Source: Paenibacillus lutimineralis
GTDB taxonomy: Bacteria > Bacillota > Bacilli > Paenibacillales > Paenibacillaceae
Direction of reading: 5' to 3'
Assembly: GCF_003991425.1 (NCBI RefSeq)
Contig: NZ_CP034346.1
Location: 1,215,501-1,279,500, forward strand
DNA: 64,000 bases
Shown one piece after another: positions 28,033 through 37,903 of this stretch. The first letter of the stretch is position 1. Each line of letters begins with the position of its first letter. Position numbers and translations under genes: made by a program. The notes beneath the pieces were generated by a model, which was not told where the DNA came from, did not search any database, and saw nothing but the letters and a program-made list of their open reading frames with translations.

Positions 28033-28874
28033 ATGAGTACACTCGAACAGGATATTGCTGCACTCTTAACTAAGGTACAGAAAGCACGGCCGCTCGTACA
28101 TAATATGACGAACGTGGTCGTTACCAATTTCACCGCGAATGGTCTGCTTGCGCTTGGCGCGTCGCCAGTGATGGCTTATGCCCGGGAAGAGGTAGCGGAT
28201 ATGGCCAAAGTGGCGGGTGCACTGGTACTGAATATTGGCACGCTGTCGACTGAGCAGGTGGATGCAATGATCATCGCCGGGAAGTCAGCCAACCTTCATG
28301 GTGTTCCTGTATTGCTGGACCCTGTAGGTGTGGGGGCAACCCGCCTCCGTACGGAGGCAGCCGAGCGGATTCTGCGTGAGGTGAAGATTGCCCTAATTCG
28401 CGGCAATGCTTCGGAGATCGCTAATCTGGTCGGTGAAGTTTCGGACATTAAAGGAGTAGATGCGGCTGAGAGCAGTGCGGAAATAAATGCGGAAATCGCA
28501 CTCCGGGCATCCCATCAATTCAATGCAGTAGTGGCCATAACTGGCAAAGAGGATGTCATAGCCGATGGGGCTCACTACCGGATCATCAGCGGCGGAGATG
28601 TGCTACTGACCCAGGTCACCGGAGCTGGCTGCTTGCTGACATCTGTGCTAGGGGCTTTCGCAGCGGTTGAGCGCGATATGATGCTCGCGGGCACGGCGGG
28701 ATTGGCTTATTACGGTGCAGCTGCAGCTCGTGCTGCGGAACGGACCGCCTCGTTAGGACCGGGCAGCTTCCAGGTTGCCTTCCTGGATGAACTGGCCAAG
28801 CTTCACCCTCATTCGGTGAAGGGATATGCAACTATAGCTGAGGCGAGTAGCATGGCTGCCGGAGGTGAATCAAG

Positions 28875-28878
<4 letters not shown>
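28033..28878 (+). CDS. thiM: Hydroxyethylthiazole kinase
   Basis: 281 residues. ThiM phosphorylates 4-methyl-5-(2-hydroxyethyl)thiazole for coupling by ThiE. Ribokinase-like signatures are clear: PLVHNMTNVVVTNFTANGLLALGASPVM at the N-terminus, VLLDPVGVGATRLRTE, GNASEIANL and the catalytic region TGAGCLLTSVLGAF. The C-terminal stretch of about 15 residues beyond the usual end is Ala/Ser-rich. A 170-bp gap separates it from tenA without a terminator, and it overlaps thiD by 4 bp. Confidence 0.95.
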
Positions 28879-30550
<1,672 letters not shown>

Positions 30551-30765
30551 ATGTCTATCTGAATCGCTTAGAGAGCTAATGAGAGTGCCAAATGGGCGTG
30601 TGTAACCTTCTTCCACTCCCCTGTTTGAAGGCCATTCAGTGATGCACTTGATCGGTTGCGGATTCAATGGGGATATTCACAAGCCTATGCGGCTCAAGTA
30701 CAGGATGAAGGTGAAGGAGTTCGTACATCGCTTTAAGATAGAAGCTACAGGGAAGTCTTTAATCA

Positions 30766-30791
30766 ATCCCCCACCCAAACGAAGGGGATTT
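30766..30791. terminator. Candidate terminator between convergent thiE and GNAT-like gene
   Basis: AATCCCC (30766) pairs with GGGGATT (30785), with TGTTTTCCC following on the plus strand and an A/T-rich flank on the other side. The stem is short, so confidence is limited. Confidence 0.45.
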
Positions 30792-30802
30792 GTTTTCCCG
30801 AG

Positions 30803-31888
30803 TTAACGTTGTGTGAGGAGCGATTTCAATCGCGGCTTATTGAATTGAATGAGGGAATAGGCTCGAAGCAGCTTAGTTCTACGTGCTCGGTTAATGAACC
30901 GGATATGATAGTTGATTTTTAAGCGATCTGCCCAGTAAAATTTGTAATCCTGCTGACCGCTTAGAAAATCAATATCTCGCAAACAGCTACTGCTATTCAT
31001 GAGATGACGAATCACCCGATTAGTCAATACTAACCCAACCCCATATTCCGCGTAATGCTTAGGTGATGCGATCATGTACATATATGCTTTGTCTGCATAG
31101 ATCATGGTGAGCCAAGCTGCAGCGGTATGGCCATTTATATCAAGATAAGAGAGGTGTGTGCGTTCTTGGTTGTTGAGTTGCAGCAAGACTTCTTTAAAGA
31201 AAGCCTCATTATTAGGTTGGTTAAACAAACTATCTTGCCAACGTTGTTTATGTAATTCGGTAAAGTTGCCCCATTTTTGCAGATCAAAGGGCTCAAAGAT
31301 TTTAATTGTTACATCATGATCCCGTAATAATTTCCGCTCTTTGCGTTCAATTGCTTTAATCCTGCTCTTATCGGCTTTCGTATCGTTATATTGCTTTAAA
31401 TCAATATATGGGGCAACAGATAATTTTCTTTCGAACAGATCAAATTGTTCACCGAAAAAATGCTTAACCAGCTCTGTTTGCGGATTACTGGATTGTAGAT
31501 TATACAAGTCCATCCAATCCCATTCATCTTGATGCTGCAGCAGTACTTGGATGATTTGGTTGAGTACTTTCACGCCATGACAGTCTTTATGGATGCAAAT
31601 TTGATTTACATCTCCTACATCGGAAACAATAAACTGTAGTGTACTTATTCTGCGCCATATGATTTTCTGGCTCACTTTACACAAAGGAGCTATGGCTACG
31701 CATGTATCTTGATCGGTAACGACGATAATAAAGAGTTCTTTCGAAGGGCCCATCAAGTGATGAATATACGATTCCATCCACTCCCACGATGCGAAGATTT
31801 CAGGATTCTCTATATGACGCATGAAATCCCGCCATTGTTGTTCTATGCTGGTTAATTCCTCTACAGTTCGAATAATTGACGTCTGCAT
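30803..31888 (-). CDS. BioF2-like / Acetyltransf_6 GNAT enzyme
   Basis: 361 residues with the double-GNAT pattern of the CelD/BcsL-type (PF13480) acyltransferases: FASWEWMESYIHHLMG near the N-terminus, RKLLRDHDVTIKIFEPFDLQKWGNFTELHKQRW centrally, then SYLDINGHTAAAWLTMIYADKAYMYMIASPKHYAEYGVGLVLTNRVIRHL and DIDFLSGQQDYKFYWA. Members transfer acyl or aminoacyl groups during envelope polysaccharide or peptide synthesis. It is a single gene convergent with thiE, with no biosynthetic neighbours, so the acceptor is unknown. Confidence 0.82.
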   Translation of the reverse strand: MQTSIIRTVEELTSIEQQWRDFMRHIENPEIFASWEWMESYIHHLMGPSKELFIIVVTDQDTCVAIAPLCKVSQKIIWRRISTLQFIVSDVGDVNQICIHKDCHGVKVLNQIIQVLLQHQDEWDWMDLYNLQSSNPQTELVKHFFGEQFDLFERKLSVAPYIDLKQYNDTKADKSRIKAIERKERKLLRDHDVTIKIFEPFDLQKWGNFTELHKQRWQDSLFNQPNNEAFFKEVLLQLNNQERTHLSYLDINGHTAAAWLTMIYADKAYMYMIASPKHYAEYGVGLVLTNRVIRHLMNSSSCLRDIDFLSGQQDYKFYWADRLKINYHIRFINRARRTKLLRAYSLIQFNKPRLKSLLTQR

Positions 31889-31982
31889 GATACACCCACC
31901 CTTTCAGCGTAATCCTATTCCATTTCATATACGAAATACACCCCTTAGATTCCTTCTGACTTCCACTCATTCGACAAAGGTT

Positions 31983-32180
31983 CTAAAAATCCGCCAGAAA
32001 ATAAAAAGACGCCCCCATTAACATGAGAAGCACGATGATGGTCAAGCCGATCCAGCCCATCCCTTTAAAGACACGTATACCTTGGTCGAAGGAGACGCTC
32101 CCTCTCCCGGGATCGCAATTGAGCGGTTGATAATATTATTGAAAATGTCGTAGTCCTGTTGGACCTCTACGCTTTATATA
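31983..32180 (-). pseudogene. Remnant of a small membrane-protein gene (frameshifted)
   Basis: The minus strand ends in a plausible helix-bearing tail, FKGMGWIGLTIIVLLMLMG then ASFYFLADF and a stop at 31983. In this frame the only ATG (32060) leaves just 25 residues. About 65 bases upstream, a second frame reads VEVQQDYDIFNNIINRSIAIPGEG and would join it after a single-base shift near GEG/GS; this second frame has no start codon after its own stop. This looks like the decayed 3' end of a gene. It could also be chance hydrophobic coding. Confidence 0.35.
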
Positions 32181-32359
32181 ACGTCATCGAAGGAACCTAA
32201 ACTAACGGTTATCGCGTCAGGTACGTCTTTCGCTCAAGCGCGAAGTGCTTCGCACCCTAGCAAGCTCGAGCTCAGCCTCGCAGGGTTCAGAGGCATAGCG
32301 GCTTTTTGCTAACAGAACGCTATTTCCGCCAAAACAGCGGTAAGATATATCGTAAAAAT

Positions 32360-32731
32360 CTAACGGACATAACTGTCCCTTAGAGAGGAATTTTCGGATA
32401 TTATGATGTCTAACGGACATAGGTGACCGTTACAAGATAAAAATACCCTTTTGCCGCTGGTTAGCAGTGTTTAAGGGACAATAATGTCCGTTAAAATTGG
32501 ATAACGGTGAATTTTCGCTTCTAAGGGTCACGGGTGTCCGTTAAAACTGGATAATGGCGAATTTTCGCTTCAAAGCGTCATGGTTATCCGTTACAAATCC
32601 GTTTATTTGGTGCGCACTTCTCCCTGTGTGCACGGTGCATTGTCACCCCTCAGGGGATGGAACATACGGACATAGCTGTCCCTTAGGGGGGGGCGGATAT
32701 TATGTATCTACCGGACACCCCAGTCCCTTAG
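32360..32731. repeat. Array 1 of a 24-bp imperfect palindrome (7 copies)
   Basis: Copies start at 32360, 32410, 32470, 32521, 32571, 32663 and 32708. Each has the form CTAACGGACAT-N3-TGTCCSTTAG or a close variant, for example CTAAGGGTCAC-N3-TGTCCGTTAA. The first five are spaced 50, 60, 51 and 50 bp apart. The spacers share segments such as GAATTTTCGCTTC and TTTCGGATATTATG. The surrounding 1.2 kb (31889-33076) holds no convincing intact gene. Confidence 0.85.
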
Positions 32732-32895
32732 GGAGGAAGTTTCGGACGCTGTGATCCCTGATGTGCTCAGTTTCGTTACAATTTTGGGCGGCGCTTTTGC
32801 AGCCAAATATCGCTACCACGTTTTGTTAGAGGCGGCATACAGCACAATGGGCCAGATCATCATCAGGATGTATCAGGTCGTCTCGGGACGTTACA

Positions 32896-32944
32896 ATAGG
32901 GCCTTCACCGGCATAAACACTATAACGGAGAGGCCCTATCTTTG
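32896..32944 (+). terminator. Orphan terminator-like hairpin
   Basis: ATAGGGCCT (32896-32904) pairs exactly with AGGCCCTAT (32931-32939) and is followed by CTTTG. No credible gene lies upstream on the plus strand; it may insulate the RR/HK operon from the repeat array or terminate an untranslated transcript. Confidence 0.4.
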
Positions 32945-33076
32945 TGCTTGGATCAGGATGGATAGATGCATGGATCTTAATACGCAGTCCCCTGATTGGT
33001 CTGTTTGAGATATCGCATAGAGTACGATATATTGACTGTATTCAGGGATGATCTGTACAGGGGGATGCTAGTAATC

Positions 33077-33751
33077 ATGTTAGATATATTAATCGTTGAT
33101 GATGATCGGCATATTCGCGAGCTGGTGGGTTATTATTTGCAGAACGAGGGATATCGGGTGATCGAGGCTGCTGATGGCAATGAGGCTTCAGAGCTTCTTT
33201 TCTCCCGGAACATTGATCTTGCCATCGTAGATGTCATGATGCCTGGTAAGGATGGGTTTCAATTATGCGAGGAAATCAGACGGTATTATGATTTTCCGGT
33301 GATTCTGTTGACAGCCAAGGATCAGCTGGCGGATAAGGAGCGCGGGTTCTCCGTAGGGACCGATGACTATTTGACGAAGCCTTTTGAACCGCAGGAGCTG
33401 TTATTCCGGATCAAAGCGCTGCTTAGACGCTATCAGATGGTGAGCGCGGAGTCGATCAAGCTTGGAGACACGATCATGAACCGTAAAGGATACGAAGTAC
33501 ATTGCAAGGGCAAGCAGCTTATGCTGCCTTTGAAGGAATTTGAACTGCTATTTCAATTAGCCAGCTATCCGGGGCGAATTTTTACACGTGAGGAGTTGAT
33601 TGAGCTGATCTGGGGCATCGATTTCAACGGGGATGACCGTACAGTGGATGTTCATATCAAAAGATTGCGCGACCGCTTCAAGGACAATCACGACATCATC
33701 ATTACTACGATGCGGGGCGTTGGCTATAAGCTGGAGGCGGCCAGCTCATGA
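33077..33751 (+). CDS. OmpR/PhoB-family response regulator
   Basis: 224 residues from ATG 33077 (MLDILIVDDDRH); an ATG at 33065 would add four residues. The receiver domain (1-115) has the acidic triad DDD, phospho-acceptor Asp52 in LAIVDVMMPGKDG, Thr in LLTAKDQ and switch Lys in YLTKPFEP. The C-terminal winged helix (about 130-224) has LPLKEFELLFQLASYPGRIFTREELIELIWGID and VDVHIKRLRDRF. Its stop overlaps the start of the kinase gene (ATGA). The operon continues, behind a probable internal promoter, with an FtsX-type permease and a LolD-type ATPase, a common arrangement for envelope-stress or peptide-detoxification modules. The likely target is the direct repeat at 35133. Confidence 0.95.
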   Translation: MLDILIVDDDRHIRELVGYYLQNEGYRVIEAADGNEASELLFSRNIDLAIVDVMMPGKDGFQLCEEIRRYYDFPVILLTAKDQLADKERGFSVGTDDYLTKPFEPQELLFRIKALLRRYQMVSAESIKLGDTIMNRKGYEVHCKGKQLMLPLKEFELLFQLASYPGRIFTREELIELIWGIDFNGDDRTVDVHIKRLRDRFKDNHDIIITTMRGVGYKLEAASS

Positions 33752-35127
33752 GATCGCTGTACATCCGTATTTTGTTCACGTCGATTCTTGTTATTCTTGT
33801 CAGCAGCATCACGGCCTTTATCGCTTCAAACATTTATTATCAGCACAAGCTGAAGCCTTATAACGACCAGAAGATCAGCAAGATGGCCGAACAGATTCAA
33901 GCTTTCTACGAGACGAACCGCGAGGTTAATCTGAGTGACTATCTGGAGCATATTAGTGATCTCGGCTATCAAATATACATTGTGAACGAGCAGGGTAGCG
34001 GTTATTTCTATGGCGGGTCATTCCGCGGAACAGAACTGGATCAGCAGGTGATCAAGAGCGTCATTGGCGGACAAGTCTACCACGGGATTGCGGATTTTCC
34101 CCCGGGGTTGTTCATTACTGGGTTCTTCGACAATGATCTGAAAAATTCTATCGGCGTTCCACTCAAGACAGCCGAGGATTCCTTTGCGCTATTTATCCGG
34201 CCGAATGTAGAGGTACAGTTCGGGGAATTACGGAATTTCTTTGCGATCATTCTAGTCCTCACCATCGCGATGAGTATCCTTCTGTTCGTATTTAATACTC
34301 GTTGGGTCGTTCACCCGATCATCAAGCTAACGGAAGCGACCAAAATGCTGGCCCAAGGGAAGTACAATATCAAGCTGGATTTGAAAAGAAAGGATGAGAT
34401 CGGCGAGCTGGCCAATCGGTTCACCCATATGACGCGAAGTCTCGAACAGCTGGAGGAGATGCGGCAGGAGTTCGTCTCCAACGTATCGCATGAGATGCAG
34501 TCGCCACTTGCCTCCATCCAGGGCTTCTCACATACGCTGCTGCATGCAGATTTACCGGAAGAGCAGCGGCGTCATTACTTGTCCATTATCGAGGACGAGA
34601 GCAAACGGATGTCGCAGTTAAGCAAGCAGCTGCTAATGCTGGCCTCACTGGATAAGGAGGAGGCGATCCTGGAGAAGAGCAGCTTCGATGTCGGCGATCA
34701 GATCCGGCAGGTCCTGTTCATGACCGAATGGAGCTGGCGCGAGAAGGAATTGGCCATCGATATGGATCTTCCCTCCATCATGGTCTATGCCGATAGCAGG
34801 CTTATGCAGCAGGTGTGGATTAATTTGCTGACGAACAGTATCAAATATACAGAAGAAGGCGGTACGATCTTCGTTCGTCTGAAGCAGCAGGATGACCTAT
34901 GTGTCGTTGAGGTAGAAGATACGGGGATCGGTATTGCAGCGGAGGATATTTCGAATATTTTTCAGAGATTCTATCGCGCGGATAAGACTAGAAGCCGCGA
35001 GGAAGGCAGCAGCGGTCTGGGGCTCGCGATCACGAACAGAATCATCACTATGCACGGCGGACGAATTGAGGTGGAGAGTGAGCTTGGTAAAGGATCGGTA
35101 TTTCGTGTTATTTTGCCGATGAAGTAA
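33748..35127 (+). CDS. Sensor histidine kinase with HAMP domain
   Basis: 459 residues. A membrane helix at about 5-27 and a second at about 165-187 enclose a 135-residue extracellular sensor. HAMP (about 190-240, HPIIKLTEATKMLAQGKYNI) is followed by the dimerisation domain with phospho-His in FVSNVSHEMQSPLASIQGF, then the ATPase domain with N box QQVWINLLTNSIKYTEEGG, G1 VEDTGIGIAAEDI and G2 GSSGLGLAITNRIITMHGG. It is translationally coupled to the response regulator upstream. The sensed signal is not evident; the large loop suggests direct ligand sensing rather than the short-loop BceS mode. Confidence 0.95.
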   Translation: MRSLYIRILFTSILVILVSSITAFIASNIYYQHKLKPYNDQKISKMAEQIQAFYETNREVNLSDYLEHISDLGYQIYIVNEQGSGYFYGGSFRGTELDQQVIKSVIGGQVYHGIADFPPGLFITGFFDNDLKNSIGVPLKTAEDSFALFIRPNVEVQFGELRNFFAIILVLTIAMSILLFVFNTRWVVHPIIKLTEATKMLAQGKYNIKLDLKRKDEIGELANRFTHMTRSLEQLEEMRQEFVSNVSHEMQSPLASIQGFSHTLLHADLPEEQRRHYLSIIEDESKRMSQLSKQLLMLASLDKEEAILEKSSFDVGDQIRQVLFMTEWSWREKELAIDMDLPSIMVYADSRLMQQVWINLLTNSIKYTEEGGTIFVRLKQQDDLCVVEVEDTGIGIAAEDISNIFQRFYRADKTRSREEGSSGLGLAITNRIITMHGGRIEVESELGKGSVFRVILPMK

Positions 35128-35132
35128 TTGTT

Positions 35133-35165
35133 GTTCATATTGCGTTCATATTCCAGCCCTATAGT
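35133..35165 (+). promoter_or_regulatory. Direct repeat before the ABC permease: candidate response-regulator site
   Basis: GTTCATATT occurs at 35133-35141 and again at 35144-35152, an 11-bp period as used by OmpR-family dimers. TATAGT at 35160-35165 is a -10 candidate. The site lies between the kinase and permease genes. Confidence 0.55.
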
Positions 35166-35209
35166 GATTTGCATAAAGAGATCAACTTATAGGATAGGAG
35201 ATGAACACA

Positions 35210-36325
35210 ATGTTTCTAGCAATCCGAGAGATGAAGCATGCCAAGACGCGCTACTTGCTCATTTCACTCATTATGGTTCTCATTGCTTTTCTCGTTCTGT
35301 TTGTAACTGGGCTGGCGCAGGGGTTATCTTACGCTAATGCGTCATCCATTCAAAATATGAAAGCAAACTATTTAATTCTGCAGCAGGATGCGGATCACCG
35401 CTTGAACCGTTCGATGATCACAGAAGACACCTGGAAGCAGATCCAGCAGGCATCCAGCGATCAGCAGGGAGTCGAATTAAATCCGCTAAGCGTCAAAATG
35501 ACCTCAATCGCCAAAGTGGACGAGACCAAGAAAATAGACGCAACCTTCTTCGGTATTGATCCGGAAGGCGCGCTGGCCCCGGTTATCACGGAAGGGCGGT
35601 TGATGGCTGCCGAAGCGGACAATGAAGCGGTCGCTGACAAGACTTTTGCCGATAAGGGACTTAAGCTTGGAGACATGATCGAGGATCAGGCTTCGGGGCA
35701 GCAATATGAGCTCGTGGGCTTCACGGAGGGTCAATCCTACAGTCATACTCCTGTCATTCTGATGAGCTTCAAAGGACTGGAAGCAACCGAGGCCGGTAGG
35801 CCAGCCACTGTGGAGAGCACGGCATATAATGCAGTCGCCATGAGTGGCAGCAAGACGATCGCGGATCAGATCACGAGTAAGGTGCAAGGCATTGAAATCG
35901 TGAATAAAGATACGGCGCTGAAGGGAATCCCGGGTTACCAGGAGGAACAGGGATCTCTGCTTATGATGATTGCGTTCCTGTTCATAATCGCTGCCTTCGT
36001 GCTGGCTGTCTTCTTCTATGTCATTACGATTCAAAAAATGAACCAGTTTGGTGTTCTCAAAGCAATTGGCGCCAAGAATAGTTATCTCGCTCGCAGTCTG
36101 GTGCTGCAGGTACTGACTTTATCGCTGGTATGTCTCGCTATCAGTATTTTGCTGACCTATGGCGTCGCTAGGGTACTTCCAGACAGCATGCCGTTCCAAT
36201 TGAACACGTCGGTTGTTGCCGGATGTGCGGTATTGTTCATCGTCGTGTCCTTGCTGGGCTCGCTGTTGTCCCTGTACCGTGTTGTCAAGGTAGATGCGAT
36301 TGAAGCGATTGGGAGGGCGATGTAA
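35210..36325 (+). CDS. FtsX/MacB-type ABC transporter permease
   Basis: 371 residues from ATG 35210; the ATG at 35201 sits only 1 nt after its AGGAG, whereas 35210 has proper spacing. Topology: one N-terminal helix (about 17-40), a large extracellular MacB-like domain (about 45-235), then three C-terminal helices (about 250-275, 295-320, 335-355). This four-helix pattern is that of FtsX/MacB-family proteins (LLMMIAFLFIIAAFVLAVFFYVITIQKMNQFGVLKAIGA is the coupling region). They use mechanotransmission rather than simple transport. It is paired with the ATPase at 36326, its start following the permease stop directly. Confidence 0.9.
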   Translation: MFLAIREMKHAKTRYLLISLIMVLIAFLVLFVTGLAQGLSYANASSIQNMKANYLILQQDADHRLNRSMITEDTWKQIQQASSDQQGVELNPLSVKMTSIAKVDETKKIDATFFGIDPEGALAPVITEGRLMAAEADNEAVADKTFADKGLKLGDMIEDQASGQQYELVGFTEGQSYSHTPVILMSFKGLEATEAGRPATVESTAYNAVAMSGSKTIADQITSKVQGIEIVNKDTALKGIPGYQEEQGSLLMMIAFLFIIAAFVLAVFFYVITIQKMNQFGVLKAIGAKNSYLARSLVLQVLTLSLVCLAISILLTYGVARVLPDSMPFQLNTSVVAGCAVLFIVVSLLGSLLSLYRVVKVDAIEAIGRAM

Positions 36326-37108
36326 ATGAGTACAGTAATGAACAGAGCGACAGATCACTTGAATAAGCAAACCGACAAGAGTAAAAATAGTGCCGCTAAG
36401 ATTGCAGGCGCACGAGGCGCTGCTGCGAATACTAAGCTGCTGCTGCAAAATATCAGCAAGGTGTACGGTGACGGGGACACCTCTGTGAAGGTGCTGGATC
36501 AAATTTCGCTGGAGGTCAAGGCAGGAGAATTTGTTGCCCTTGTGGGACCTTCGGGCGCAGGAAAGAGTACCTTCCTCTCGATTGCCGGAGCGCTATTGTC
36601 ACCAACCAGCGGACAAATCTGGATCGGCGATCAGGAGATTAGCCAACTGCCAGAGAAGAAGCTGAATCAAATCCGGCTCGACAAGATTGGCTTCGTCTTT
36701 CAATCAGCCAACCTGATCCCTTATCTCACGGTGATCGATCAATTAATTCTGATTGGTGAATTAGCTGGCAAATCACGCAAGGAATCACACGCCAAGGCGG
36801 AGAAGCTGTTGCGTGAGCTTGGTCTGGGACATCGCTTGAAGCATTATCCAGACAGCTTGTCTGGCGGAGAACGTCAGCGTGTGTCCATCGCCCGGGCATG
36901 GATGAATGACCCGGAGATCATTCTCGCGGATGAGCCGACGGCCAGTCTGGACTCTGAGAGAGGCAGAGCTGTCGTAGAGATGCTGGCGGATGAAGTGAAG
37001 CAGCGTGGCAAGGCCGCGGTTATGGTCACTCACGACCACCGGATGCTCGATCTATGTGATCGCATCGTGTATATCGAAGACGGCAAGCTGTCGGAGAGAG
37101 AACAGTAA
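36326..37108 (+). CDS. LolD/MacB-type ABC transporter ATP-binding protein
   Basis: 260 residues. Walker A is GPSGAGKST, the Q loop VFQSANLIPYLTV, the signature LSGGERQRVSIARAW, Walker B IILADEPTASLDSERG and the H loop VMVTHDHRM. About 30 polar residues precede the ATPase core, slightly longer than usual for LolD. The ATG at 36326 immediately follows the permease stop codon, so the two are co-translated. With the permease it forms a MacB-like exporter or mechanotransmitter controlled by the upstream RR/HK pair. Confidence 0.94.
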   Translation: MSTVMNRATDHLNKQTDKSKNSAAKIAGARGAAANTKLLLQNISKVYGDGDTSVKVLDQISLEVKAGEFVALVGPSGAGKSTFLSIAGALLSPTSGQIWIGDQEISQLPEKKLNQIRLDKIGFVFQSANLIPYLTVIDQLILIGELAGKSRKESHAKAEKLLRELGLGHRLKHYPDSLSGGERQRVSIARAWMNDPEIILADEPTASLDSERGRAVVEMLADEVKQRGKAAVMVTHDHRMLDLCDRIVYIEDGKLSEREQ

Positions 37109-37154
37109 CAGTTATTCACTCAGGGCTTTGGCTAGTCTGCACATGGCTTCTTCT

Positions 37155-37200
37155 AGGGGCGTCTCAAAAGTCGATAATCCGACTCAGAGGCGCCCCTTTT
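37155..37200 (+). terminator. Terminator after the ABC module
   Basis: AGGGGCGTCTC pairs with GAGGCGCCCCT (one wobble) and is followed by TTTTGTG. Confidence 0.8.
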
Positions 37201-37242
37201 GTGTGTCCAAACAGGGCGGCTATAACCAGTTGTCGACCGGAT

Positions 37243-37646
37243 CCAACGGACAATATTGACCGTTAGCGTGGATCCTTGGATACGCCTCCCTTGTAATGGT
37301 CACTTATGTCCGCTACAAGGCAATAATCGCTCAGGGCACCGCGTTTTACCCTCTAACGGTCATAAGTGACCATTAGGATAGCGAAGTTGCTTCTTACTTG
37401 CTCTAACGGACACTTATATCCGCTACAAGGCAATAATCGCTCAGGACGCCGCATTTTTCCCTCTAACGGTCATTAGTGACCATTAGGATAGCGAAGTTGT
37501 TTATTTCTTGCTCTAACGGTCACTTATGTCCGCTACAAGGCAATAATCGCTCAGGACGCCGCATTTTTCCCTCTAACGGTCATTAGTGACCATTAGGATA
37601 GCGAAGTTGTTTATTTCTTGCTCTAACGGTCATTTATGTCCGCTTG
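37243..37646. repeat. Array 2 of the 24-bp palindrome within 110-bp tandem repeats (8 copies)
   Basis: Copies start at 37243, 37293, 37353, 37403, 37463, 37513, 37573 and 37623, alternating 50 and 60 bp apart. Two palindrome types alternate, CTAACGGTCAT-N3-TGACCATTAG and CTAACGGTCAC-N3-TGTCCGCTAC. The 110-bp composite unit is repeated about three times between 37311 and 37640, the last two units being nearly identical. The family is the same as in array 1 at 32360. No gene lies between 37109 and 37903. Confidence 0.9.
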
Positions 37647-37771
37647 ATAGATGCGATCAGGCTGATTTTAGAATTTCTACATCATTTCTTCGTCTAAACT
37701 TGTAGAAATGCTCATATCAGGCTTGCAATCGGAAAATCCTGATAGAAATGCACGAATATCACGATGAGATA

Positions 37772-37838
37772 TTGACATTGAAAAATAGGATATTTAATAT
37801 AAAGTTATGTGTTAGCACTCTGGAGTTATGAGTGCTAA
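37772..37838 (+). promoter_or_regulatory. htpG promoter with CIRCE operator
   Basis: TTGACA (37772-37777) and TAATAT (37795-37800) are separated by 17 bp. TTAGCACTC-N9-GAGTGCTAA, a perfect CIRCE, occupies 37812-37838 and covers the region just after the expected start of transcription. HrcA binding here would repress the gene until heat shock. Confidence 0.93.
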
Positions 37839-37903
37839 GAGGGGCAATATGGAATTTTAACAGTGTGATCCTAACGATAATATTGAAGGGAGATTATTCA
37901 TTC

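Noticed and set aside
32751..33008. 85-residue plus-strand open frame before the OmpR-type regulator
   Set aside because: No ribosome site, composition unlike the neighbouring genes, and it contains a terminator-like hairpin; treated as non-coding.
36326..36420. N-terminal extension of the ABC ATPase considered as a fused domain
   Set aside because: About 30 polar residues with no pattern; too short and irregular to be a domain.
37243..37646. Regularly spaced repeats considered as a CRISPR array
   Set aside because: The repeated units are palindromes, the spacers are themselves repeated almost identically, spacing alternates 50/60 bp, and there are no cas genes.
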